Source: an uncultured Clostridia bacterium (GTDB lineage: Bacteria; Bacillota; Clostridia; TANB77; CAG-508). Taken from it: DNA of 9,680 nucleotides. Below the pieces are notes generated by a model, which made no database searches, was not told the DNA's origin, and saw nothing but the letters and a program-made list of their open reading frames with translations. The stretch spans positions 1 through 9,680 of the forward strand of contig CAKOWZ010000033.1 of assembly GCA_934129745.1 (NCBI GenBank), read 5' to 3'. The position numbers were made by a program, and so were the translations under genes. This document shows positions 1 through 6,214 of the stretch, in pieces. How positions within the stretch are numbered: position 1 is the first letter of the stretch; each line of letters begins with the position of its first letter.

Positions 1-72
1 TACTAACAGCTCGCCACTATCAGGCACTGTAAGGGACTTTCACCCTCAAGTTGTTGCCCATGCTGGGCACAC
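1..72 (-). mobile_element. 5' end of a group IIC (bacterial class C) intron, continuing off the left edge
   Basis: Read on the minus strand from base 72, the sequence opens GTGTGCCCAGCATGGG and continues through GAGGGTGAAAGTCCC, then ACAGTG and GAGCTGTTAG. This is the start of the domain I RNA of group IIC introns. From memory it follows the Oceanobacillus iheyensis intron closely: GUGUGCCC-GCAUGGG start, AGGGUGAGAGUCCC stem, ACUGUG...ACAGUUAG pairing. GTGTG is a good 5' splice-site consensus. Only the first ~72 nt are in the window, so the rest of the ribozyme and any maturase would lie to the left. The element sits directly after a hairpin terminator, the known target of this intron class. 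No other intron part is visible here, so a solitary 5' fragment cannot be excluded. Confidence 0.87.
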
Positions 73-105
73 TAAAATTAGAGGTAAGATTTTATTCTTA
101 CCTCT
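73..105 (-). terminator. Intrinsic terminator used as the group IIC intron target
   Basis: A perfect 10-bp stem (80-89 paired with 96-105, arms AGAGGTAAGA/TCTTACCTCT) encloses a 6-nt loop. On the minus strand it is followed by AATTTTA, after which the intron begins at base 72. It lies 28 bases past the helicase stop codon and so terminated that gene. Intron insertion has removed whatever T-tract originally followed. Confidence 0.8.
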
Positions 106-133
106 TAAAAATAATTAATTTCTAATTTTCTAA

Positions 134-322
134 TTAATCAAACAAATTCATAATTTCTTCTGTTGATAATTTATTAATAAACGTTTCTTCTGTTGAAAGA
201 ATTTTTTCTGAAATTTGTGCTTTTCTTTCTTGTAATTTATTATTTTTTTCCTCAATAGAATTATTTGTAATTAGCTTATAAACTTGTACACTATTTTCTT
301 GCCCAATTTATTATAACCTATC
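134..322 (-). pseudogene. C-terminal remnant of an SNF2/Swi2-family helicase
   Basis: The minus strand from 307 to the TAA at 134-136 encodes about 57 residues typical of the end of bacterial SNF2 helicases: IGQENSVQVYKLIT, then SIEEKNNKLQERKA, then LSTEETFINKLSTEEIMNLF. In intact proteins this follows motif VI, DRAHRIGQ. Here the same register reads D-R-L-stop-stop-I-G-Q, with two TAA codons at 308-313, and no helicase sequence is recognisable upstream of 322. The ATPase domains are therefore missing. The residual gene still has its own terminator, now carrying a group IIC intron. This tail cannot be active. It looks like the edge of a deletion or replacement at this locus. Confidence 0.82.
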
Positions 323-424
323 CATACTTACGTTTCCTCTTTCTAAATCTGTTACATCTATTTTCATTTTATTTTGTATCCTCTTTCTACTAATATTGCC
401 TAAAATTATAACATATTTTTCCAT
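311..424 (-). pseudogene. Possible remnant of a small XRE-type regulator (37 codons)
   Basis: A minus-strand open frame from ATG at 424 to TAA at 311-313 encodes 37 residues including SRKRIQNKMKID and TDLERGNVSMDRL. The ERGNVSxDRL stretch resembles the end of the recognition helix and following helix of XRE/Cro-type helix-turn-helix proteins, but the frame stops where the fold would continue. An internal ATG at 323-325 or an upstream ATG at 353-355 could also start it. Because the ATG at 424 lies inside the promoter spacer, the true start, if any, must be downstream. The frame runs directly into the helicase remnant. It is more likely a fusion scar than a functional gene. Confidence 0.25.
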
Positions 425-433
425 ATGTAACAA
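405..433 (-). promoter_or_regulatory. Minus-strand promoter with operator-like dyad
   Basis: On the minus strand, TTGTTA (428-433) is followed after 17 bases by TATAAT (405-410), with the extended -10 TG at the right place. The spacer holds a perfect dyad, ACATAT-TTTTCC-ATATGT (411-428), and a third half-site ATATGT lies at 433-438, 10 bases from the previous one. The promoter points toward the decayed reading frames on the left. The dyad is what a dimeric repressor would be expected to bind. Confidence 0.6.
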
Positions 434-497
434 TATGTTTTGTAGTTTTTTTATTTATTTAATTACCAAAATTTATTTTATTTTTTTAAAATAACTA

Positions 498-527
498 TTA
501 CATTAAGTTAGAAAAATATGATATAAT
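498..527 (+). promoter_or_regulatory. Promoter of the MATE-kinase fusion gene
   Basis: TTACAT (498-503), an 18-base spacer and TATAAT (522-527) preceded by TGA, an extended -10. The predicted start near 534 leaves a leader of about 80 nt with no recognised riboswitch. The gene's RBS, AGGAAGGG (600-607), lies 8 bases before the ATG at 616. Confidence 0.65.
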
Positions 528-615
528 AGATAAGCTGTTGAAAAATAATGCAGTTGTTTTTATATAGCGTTTTTACTTTTATATAACAAAAAATTTAGTA
601 GGAAGGGATAAAAAA

Positions 616-2604
616 ATGAATCAAGAAGAAAATATTTTAGGAACAGAAAAAATTGGAAAATTAATAAGAAAATTTGCAATACCATGTATAATATCATTAC
701 TAGTAAACTCTTTGTATAACATAGTAGATCAGATATTTATAGGATGGAAGGTTGGAACATTAGGAAATGGTGCAACAAACGTAGTATTTCCATTAACAAT
801 GATATGTTTAGCTTTTGCTTTAATGTTTGGAGATGGTAGCTCAGCTTTCTTAAATTTAAAATTAGGACAAAAAAAGAAAGAAGAAGCAAGTAAAGGTGTA
901 ATAAATGGAATATTATTATCTGTGATAGTATCAGTGTTAATATGTATAATAAGTATAATATTCTTACCACAAATTTTGAACATATTTGGTTGTACAGATG
1001 TATTAAAACCATATGCATTAAATTATGGTTTTATAATAGTTATAGGTCTTCCATTTATGATGATAGGAACAACATTAAACTCAATTATAAGATCAGATGG
1101 AAATCCAAAATTTGCAATGTTTTCAATGGTTGCAGGTGCATTATTAAACATAGTATTAGATTATTTACTTATGTTTGTAATTCCATTGGAAGTAAAAGGA
1201 GCTGCAATAGCAACTATATTAAGTCAAATTTGTACTGCAGTGTTAAATATAATTTATATTAGAAATTTGAAAAATGTAAAAATAACAAAAAAATCGTTAA
1301 AATTAGATGCTTCAATATGCAAAAATGTCTCAATGTTAGGAATAAGCAGTTTTATTACTGAAATGAGTATTGTTGTAGTAATGGCATTTGAAAATAATTT
1401 ATTAGGAACATATGGAGCTAGCTCAAAATATGGTGCAGAAATTCCAATTACAGTACTTGGTATAGTAATGAAAATAAGCCAAATATTAAATAGTATAATC
1501 ATAGGTATAGCAGCTGGAGCTCAACCAATTATTGGTTATAACTATGGTGCTGGTAAATATGATAGAGTAAAAAAAGCATTAAAAACTGTATTATCATTAA
1601 GTTTAATAATAAGTACAATAGCATTTTTATTATTCCAATTAATTCCAGATAAATTGATTTCTTTATTTGGAAATGGTGATGAAAAATATATAGAATTTGC
1701 TTGTTTAGCATTTAGAACATATTTAATGTTATGTATATTTAATGGAATTCAAATACCATCTGGAATATTTTTTCAAGCTATTGGAAAAAGTGTAAAAAGT
1801 GCAATATTATCAATATCAAGACAAATAGCTTTTTTAATACCAAGTATGCTTATTTTAGGACATTTATATGGAATTATTGGTGTGTTATCAGCAGGACCAT
1901 TAGCAGATGGATTAGCCTTTATAATAGCTACAATATTGCTTATACTAGAAATTCGTTCATTAGGAAAAAAATCATCAATAAGTACTACTTTATCTGATAG
2001 TACAAACATACACAATAAATTAACAAAACATATAGTAATTACAATATCAAGAGAATATGGTTCTGGTGGTAGATATATAGGAAAGATAGTTGCAGATAAA
2101 TTAGGAATAAAATTTTATGACAAAGATTTAGTTGAAAAATTATCTGAAAAAACAGGTTTATCTGCAGAATATATTGAAAACAATGAGCAAAAAAGAGGAC
2201 TTCTAGATGCCTTAAATAGTGGATGCTATTATAATTTAACAAATGCTGATGAATTATTTGTTAAAGAATCAGAATTAATAAAAGATTTAGCTAAAAATGA
2301 ATCTTGTGTAATAATAGGAAGATGTGCAGATTTTATATTAAAAGATAATCCAAATGTTTTAAATATATTTATATATAGTACAATGGATAATAAAATAAAT
2401 AGAGCTATAGAAAGATATGGATTAAGTAACAAAGATGCAGAAAAAGAAATTAAAAATATAGATAAATTACGTAGTAATCATTATAAACATTACACAGATA
2501 AAGTATGGGGTAATAATGAAAATTATGATTTATGTATAAATAGTGATACTTTTGGAGTTGAACAAGCTGCTAATATGATATGTGAAATAGTTGCTAACCA
2601 ATAA
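616..2604 (+). CDS. MATE-family efflux transporter fused to a cytidylate-kinase-like domain
   Basis: This 662-residue fusion has two parts. Residues 1 to about 455 form a multidrug/toxin exporter of the MATE family, MepA/DinF-like, which exchanges cations for organic substrates across the membrane. Seen directly are YNIVDQIFIG (34-43), RSDGNPK (159-165), LDYLLMF followed by KGAAIATILSQ (181-204), and in the second half AAGAQP (299-304) with GYNYGAGKYDR (307-317). A polar linker (about 455-471) leads to a domain at 472-662 like the cytidylate-kinase-like family: ITISREYGSGGRYIG as the nucleotide-binding loop, FYDKDLVEKL, and IIGRCADFIL around residue 568. An ordinary MATE protein ends near residue 450. 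Such kinase-like tails occur on clostridial transporters, but their substrate is unknown. One could speculate that the tail senses or phosphorylates a nucleotide linked to export. The gene has its own promoter and stands alone. Confidence 0.92.
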   Translation: MNQEENILGTEKIGKLIRKFAIPCIISLLVNSLYNIVDQIFIGWKVGTLGNGATNVVFPLTMICLAFALMFGDGSSAFLNLKLGQKKKEEASKGVINGILLSVIVSVLICIISIIFLPQILNIFGCTDVLKPYALNYGFIIVIGLPFMMIGTTLNSIIRSDGNPKFAMFSMVAGALLNIVLDYLLMFVIPLEVKGAAIATILSQICTAVLNIIYIRNLKNVKITKKSLKLDASICKNVSMLGISSFITEMSIVVVMAFENNLLGTYGASSKYGAEIPITVLGIVMKISQILNSIIIGIAAGAQPIIGYNYGAGKYDRVKKALKTVLSLSLIISTIAFLLFQLIPDKLISLFGNGDEKYIEFACLAFRTYLMLCIFNGIQIPSGIFFQAIGKSVKSAILSISRQIAFLIPSMLILGHLYGIIGVLSAGPLADGLAFIIATILLILEIRSLGKKSSISTTLSDSTNIHNKLTKHIVITISREYGSGGRYIGKIVADKLGIKFYDKDLVEKLSEKTGLSAEYIENNEQKRGLLDALNSGCYYNLTNADELFVKESELIKDLAKNESCVIIGRCADFILKDNPNVLNIFIYSTMDNKINRAIERYGLSNKDAEKEIKNIDKLRSNHYKHYTDKVWGNNENYDLCINSDTFGVEQAANMICEIVANQ

Positions 2605-2669
2605 TTTTTTCTGTTTTTATCCTGTTTGGAAGATTTCTTCAATAAAGGTCAAAAAGTGTCAGATGTTAT

Positions 2670-2712
2670 GTTCACTTAATAAAACTTTTTTAATAAGGTT
2701 TATTAAGTGAAC
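2670..2712. repeat. 14-bp perfect inverted repeat between convergent genes
   Basis: GTTCACTTAATAAA (2670-2683) and its exact complement (2699-2712) flank a 15-nt loop; after one mismatch three more pairs extend the stem. It lies between the stops of the plus-strand transporter gene and the minus-strand repair gene, where a shared terminator is expected. However, it is followed by A-rich sequence on the plus strand, and on the minus strand the nearest T-run is about 16 nt away. It could be a weak bidirectional terminator, a protein-binding site or a short mobile palindrome. Confidence 0.6.
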
Positions 2713-2796
2713 GCAAAAAAATTAATATTTATATTTACATTATAGCCAAAATGATGTATATGCCATTTATTTCTATATTCGGTCAATACTTTTTTA

Positions 2797-3504
2797 CTAT
2801 TTTTTTAATGTTTTTAGATATTCTTTTTCATCTTTACTAACACGATATGAATCTCTAATTTTGCTAATTGATTTATTATAAGTAAATGTATTCATATTAT
2901 TATTTTTTATAAACTCAAGTGTTTCATTTGGAAACTTAATGTACATTTCACATACAAGCCATGCTTCTGCCATATTTATATAATATTTTTCTGATTGTAT
3001 TTTATTTAATATATCAAATATTGTATTTAAATACTCTTTTTTTACAAAATGATTAAGTATTATAACAATTCCTACACGAGATATGAATTCTTGTTGGCTT
3101 AAAGCTAATTTTATTGATTCATTAAAATATTTTTCTTCATATTTATTAACTATTTTTATTGAATTGCAAAATGTATCACATAATGCCCAATTATCAATTT
3201 TTTTTATGTGTTTTTTGAAGTATTTATAAAACATCTTCTCATCTTTTATATGAGAAATAACAAGCCCTTGTATCATAATTTCTTCATAGTAATTATCTTG
3301 TGAAAATTTCAAAAATTCTTCTATGTTAGTTTCTGATATTTCTTTTGCTATTTTGCGCATATGTGGTAATCTTATTCCTAACATTTCATATTTACAGTTT
3401 AAACATAGTGAACTATGAAATTTTTTGTATTTTTCGTCTTTTATTGTTATTAGATATTTTATGAAATCTTGGTATGTTTGTTTATTCCAGTTGTTTGGTA
3501 TCAT
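2797..3504 (-). CDS. AlkD-like DNA alkylation repair protein
   Basis: This 235-residue protein matches the HEAT-repeat DNA glycosylases of the AlkD/AlkC type in length and pattern. These excise alkylated bases such as 3-methyladenine and 7-methylguanine. Recognisable elements are KYEMLGIRLPHMRKIAK (38-54), DNWALCD with W106 and D110, FISRVGIVIIL with R143, and NMAEAWLVCEMY with W182. These residues align by pattern with the AlkD active-site Trp, catalytic Asp, DNA-contacting Arg and second Trp (W109, D113, R148, W187 in Bacillus cereus AlkD), so the protein looks catalytically intact. The ATG is preceded at 6 bases by AAAGGAGA (3511-3518). A TATAAT lies upstream at 3572-3577 but no convincing -35 accompanies it. 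It stands 158 bases from the next minus-strand gene. Confidence 0.88.
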   Translation of the reverse strand: MIPNNWNKQTYQDFIKYLITIKDEKYKKFHSSLCLNCKYEMLGIRLPHMRKIAKEISETNIEEFLKFSQDNYYEEIMIQGLVISHIKDEKMFYKYFKKHIKKIDNWALCDTFCNSIKIVNKYEEKYFNESIKLALSQQEFISRVGIVIILNHFVKKEYLNTIFDILNKIQSEKYYINMAEAWLVCEMYIKFPNETLEFIKNNNMNTFTYNKSISKIRDSYRVSKDEKEYLKTLKK

Positions 3505-3571
3505 TTTTTGTCTCCTTTATCTTTTATTTTTTTATAAAATTTATATAATCTGACATGTTATAATTCTGTTC

Positions 3572-3622
3572 ATTATATGTTACAGTTATTGTTCCATTGT
3601 GTTACATATAATACATTGTATT
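3572..3622. repeat. Nested palindromes upstream of the alkylation repair gene
   Basis: ATTATATG (3572-3579) and CATATAAT (3605-3612) are exact inverted repeats 25 bases apart. The second arm overlaps AATACA-T-TGTATT (3610-3622), a perfect 13-bp palindrome. The cluster lies in the 158-bp space upstream of the repair gene and could be an operator or overlapping -10 elements. In such AT-rich sequence part of this may be chance. Confidence 0.35.
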
Positions 3623-3662
3623 CCCATCAATTGTTGCTTAATTTTCACTGTTTACCATACTA

Positions 3663-4247
3663 CTATAAGTCCGGAGCCCTCAAAATCTTTTTAGTATTCA
3701 TTCCCCAAGCCAATTTACAAGGAGCCTCAGTTTCAAGCACATTTTTACTTCCAGCATCATACTGTCTACCACGACCGCCATATATTGCAATATGACCATT
3801 GTAGCATAATATGTCACCTGGCATAATTTCACCTTTAGCCACTTCTTTCCAACCTTTTTTAGTTAAATATCTAATCAAATTATTTGCACCATTTAAATAA
3901 TTATCAATATGCTCTTGTTTAGTTAAATATCCAGTTTCCTGAAGTACCCAAGAAACATAAGTCGCACAACAAGTATTATGATATGCTGTTTTAGATAATT
4001 CAAAAGTAGCATTTAACCCACAATTTCCATCATGGTTGCATCTATAATCATATGTACAATATCCATAATTATTTTCTCTCATATAATCATGGATTTCTTT
4101 TGCTTTTATAGAAATTTTGTTATCTATTACAGGTTCACTTTCTAGATTATTTGAATTTATTTGAATTTTATTATTTATTAAAATTATGCCAATTATAACT
4201 GCAGTTATTATTAAATACACTATTATAAATATTTTGATTTTTTTCAT
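3663..4247 (-). CDS. Membrane-anchored NlpC/P60-like cysteine peptidase or amidase
   Basis: This 194-residue protein begins with a short basic stretch and one hydrophobic segment (about 6-24) with no lipobox, so it is an anchored or secreted protein facing outward. The C-terminal part resembles NlpC/P60 cell-wall hydrolases, which cut peptide bonds in peptidoglycan stems. NTCCATYVSWVL supplies the nucleophile (C94, possibly C93), and GDILCYNGHIAIYGGRG supplies the general base His (H152). The third polar residue is not obvious; D164 in RQYDAGS is a candidate. Five cysteines (64, 70, 76, 93, 94) cluster before and at the active site, which is unusual for this family. The GGAGGA box (4253-4258) fixes the start. 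A related fold such as CHAP is possible. The gene is monocistronic. Confidence 0.75.
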   Translation of the reverse strand: MKKIKIFIIVYLIITAVIIGIILINNKIQINSNNLESEPVIDNKISIKAKEIHDYMRENNYGYCTYDYRCNHDGNCGLNATFELSKTAYHNTCCATYVSWVLQETGYLTKQEHIDNYLNGANNLIRYLTKKGWKEVAKGEIMPGDILCYNGHIAIYGGRGRQYDAGSKNVLETEAPCKLAWGMNTKKILRAPDL

Positions 4248-4280
4248 TTCTATCCTCCAACTATTTCTTTGTGTGAATCA

Positions 4281-4310
4281 ATTATATCATATTTTATAAA
4301 ATATAAACAA
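4281..4310 (-). promoter_or_regulatory. Promoter of the NlpC/P60-like gene
   Basis: On the minus strand TTGTTT (4305-4310), 18 bases, then TATAAT (4281-4286) preceded by TGA. This is the same TGATATAAT extended -10 as the MATE gene promoter. It lies about 34 bases before the start codon. Confidence 0.65.
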
Positions 4311-4418
4311 AATTTTATATTTTCTTAAATAAATTTTATTTTTTTAGCCTGTGATTTACATTTTTACTCCATATCTATTTACTCTTATATAACAAAACCA
4401 TACTTTTCTAAATAATCC

Positions 4419-4493
4419 AAAAAAAAGAGATAATGTAAAATAAAGTGTGTAAGTTAAATGGACCAAAACTTATGCACTTTATTTTACACTATC
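4419..4493 (-). terminator. Strong intrinsic terminator ending the minus-strand operon
   Basis: Bases 4429-4493 form a long hairpin: GATA/TATC at the base, one mismatch, then 14 perfect pairs (4434-4447 with 4475-4488), then 8 more pairs including two G-U, around an 11-nt loop (4456-4466). On the minus strand it is followed closely by eight T (4419-4426). It lies 30 bases past the last gene of the operon. The stem is much longer than a typical terminator, so it may derive from a palindromic mobile element. Confidence 0.8.
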
Positions 4494-4523
4494 AAATTTT
4501 CCTAAATTATTAACATGTATTTT

Positions 4524-4979
4524 CTATTTAACTTTAAATTCTAATCTTTCAAAAATTTCTTGTGCTGATTTTTTGCTCTTATTGTTTCCTAATATAAAAC
4601 AAGTTTTTGAATCTTTTATTTTTATAATATAATTATATTCACTATCATCATACTCGTAAAAAAAATATTCTATATTACTATTACTTTTTTCTTCAATTAT
4701 AGTTGCATCTGAATCATTTTTTACAAGTTTATAATATTCATCATAAGCATATTCTTGTGCAAATGTACCTTGTGAAATTAATTCATCATCTTTAGAAAAC
4801 TCTATTGGTAATTTTGAAGTTAAATTATATCCTTCAGTTGTATTCATTTTTATTTCTATTTGATCTCCTGTTTCAACATTGAAAGTGTATGATTTATTTG
4901 ACTTTTTTTCACAACCTGTCAAAATTAAAACTATTGCTAATACTAAAACAAATAACATTATTATTTTTTTACTTTTCAT
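4524..4979 (-). CDS. Lipoprotein of unknown function (last gene of operon)
   Basis: A 151-residue protein with a clear lipoprotein signal: basic MKSKK, a hydrophobic stretch and the lipobox LTGC with C23 as the lipidated residue, so it should be anchored outside the membrane. I prefer the ATG at 4979 because AAGGAG (4990-4995) lies 10 bases upstream; an in-frame TTG at 4988 is almost on top of that RBS and is unlikely. The mature part is rich in acidic and aromatic residues (YAYDEYYKL, EYFFYEYDDSEYNY) and ends KSAQEIFERLEF, a beta-rich plus terminal-helix pattern that vaguely recalls PsbP/DcrB-like lipoproteins. I do not recognise the family. It starts 16 bases after the preceding gene and is followed by the operon terminator. 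Confidence 0.8.
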   Translation of the reverse strand: MKSKKIIMLFVLVLAIVLILTGCEKKSNKSYTFNVETGDQIEIKMNTTEGYNLTSKLPIEFSKDDELISQGTFAQEYAYDEYYKLVKNDSDATIIEEKSNSNIEYFFYEYDDSEYNYIIKIKDSKTCFILGNNKSKKSAQEIFERLEFKVK

Positions 4980-4995
4980 TAATATCAATCTCCTT

Positions 4996-5625
4996 TTATT
5001 TTAATTCCTTTACCCAATTTGGATCATATTTATCTGCACAATCAAGTTTACTAGGATAAAAAGTTCTTACAGATTTCGTAACTTTTTCTCCTGCCTTATA
5101 ATACCCCATAATGTAACGAAAACTTATAGTTATAATACTTATAAAAACTTCTTCTCTTGTATTACAGTATATATCGAAGTTATATACTTCATTATATATA
5201 GTAGTATCGTTTTCACATTGTGCAATTTGTTTTTCATTATTAAAAATAGCAGATATGACTTTACCATCACTTACTGCAAAAACGTCAGAATTATATTCTT
5301 GTGCGTTATATATGCATTTGAAATATGGCTTACTTGATAACAATTTTTTCCACCAGCTTTGCTCTGCTTCTGCTTGATATACTTCTCCAACTACATTGTT
5401 GTTTTCGCTTATACTATAAGGTCTAAATTTTCCTTTAGTTTGCTTTGTTCTTTCCATATAAAATTCTTTTTCATATACTTTCCCTGTTAATTTAACTTCT
5501 GGTGTCCCTAGATGTCCTTTCAAGTACAAATTTCCAATTATTTCATCATTTTCTATAATATCAAAATTAGCAGAAAATAAATCTTTATTTGTTTGTTTTA
5601 TTAATACTTTCATAAAATCATTCAA
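4996..5625 (-). CDS. Hypothetical 209-aa protein, possibly tubby/LURP-one-like
   Basis: This protein has no signal peptide or membrane span and so is probably cytoplasmic. Its pattern is alternating beta strands, with IIENDEIIGNLYLKG, NNNVVGEVYQAEAEQSWWKK and VFAVSDGKVISAIFNNEKQ, followed near the end by a hydrophobic helix EEVFISIITISFRY (158-171). A beta-barrel whose core is filled by a C-terminal hydrophobic helix is the layout of the tubby/LURP-one-related/scramblase superfamily, but this assignment rests on layout only. The start is either M1 (AAAGGA 4 bases upstream) or M5 (spacing 12); M5 gives a more usual N-terminus, MKVLIKQ. The 90-base gap to the upstream gene has no visible terminator, and its stop is 16 bases from the next gene. 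Confidence 0.7.
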   Translation of the reverse strand: MNDFMKVLIKQTNKDLFSANFDIIENDEIIGNLYLKGHLGTPEVKLTGKVYEKEFYMERTKQTKGKFRPYSISENNNVVGEVYQAEAEQSWWKKLLSSKPYFKCIYNAQEYNSDVFAVSDGKVISAIFNNEKQIAQCENDTTIYNEVYNFDIYCNTREEVFISIITISFRYIMGYYKAGEKVTKSVRTFYPSKLDCADKYDPNWVKELK

Positions 5626-5715
5626 TCCTTTCGTAAGTATTATTTTTAATTAATAAATATTTTTATCTTATTATTTTCATATTCAAATTCTAATGTTGCA
5701 TCTATATTGAATCTA

Positions 5716-6195
5716 TTAGTCTTGATATTTCTTTAACACTTCTTCATTACTTTGTTTTACAATATTATTAACATATTCAACACCTTTTGTGCTTTTGAAT
5801 GTGTGATAAGTATATTTATAATCTTTTTCACCTTTTTTCTCAACAACCATTACGCATATTTTGTCACCATAGTACCCATCATAGTTGCATTGCATTTGGA
5901 ATAAAAGATTATCACTATCATCATAAAAATAAAACATGTGCCCTAATACCGAACCATTTTGATTAGCTAAAAATACTTCCTCATCAGTCGATTTGTCATA
6001 TGTTTCTATAATAATTTTTGCTAATGTATTATCTAACTTTTCTTCCGAATCATGACCTAATTTAATATAACTAACTTTTTCCATATTTTTTAGCCATTCA
6101 TCATCTGTATTTTTGGTATCTTTACATCCTGTTAACAAAACTAACCATACAATCATCATTATTATTAAACTTAAACCAACTACTTTTCTTTTCAT
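5716..6195 (-). CDS. Lipoprotein of unknown function
   Basis: A 159-residue protein starting MKRKVVGLSL with a hydrophobic segment and lipobox LTGC (C24), hence a surface-anchored lipoprotein. Its signal peptide resembles that of the lipoprotein encoded just upstream (both MKRK-V), although the mature parts show no obvious similarity. The mature part contains FYFYDDSDNLLFQMQCNYDG followed by CVMVVEKKGEKDYKYTYHTF, probably beta strands, and a C-terminal helix KGVEYVNNIVKQSNEEVLKK. No family is recognised. AAGGAG lies 10 bases before the ATG, and the gene begins 19 bases after its neighbour's stop, so the two are co-transcribed. Confidence 0.8.
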   Translation of the reverse strand: MKRKVVGLSLIIMMIVWLVLLTGCKDTKNTDDEWLKNMEKVSYIKLGHDSEEKLDNTLAKIIIETYDKSTDEEVFLANQNGSVLGHMFYFYDDSDNLLFQMQCNYDGYYGDKICVMVVEKKGEKDYKYTYHTFKSTKGVEYVNNIVKQSNEEVLKKYQD

Positions 6196-6214
6196 ACAAA
6201 AATTTCTCCTTCAT

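Noticed and set aside
534..600. Possible riboswitch or attenuator in the MATE leader
   Set aside because: No known riboswitch core is recognisable and potential stems are short and AT-only with no terminator-antiterminator layout.
3541..3622. Repeated TGTTACA/ATATAA units as a possible CRISPR or repeat array
   Set aside because: Only two imperfect copies with irregular spacing in AT-rich sequence; no regular repeat-spacer structure anywhere in the window.
3577..3795. Plus-strand 72-codon open frame overlapping the NlpC/P60 gene's 3' end
   Set aside because: It lies largely antisense to a recognisable protein, has no RBS, and its translation has no family-like pattern.
4980..4988. TTG start three codons upstream for the last lipoprotein
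   Set aside because: The TTG follows the AAGGAG box with essentially no spacing, whereas the ATG at 4979 has a usable 10-base spacing and gives a standard lipoprotein signal.
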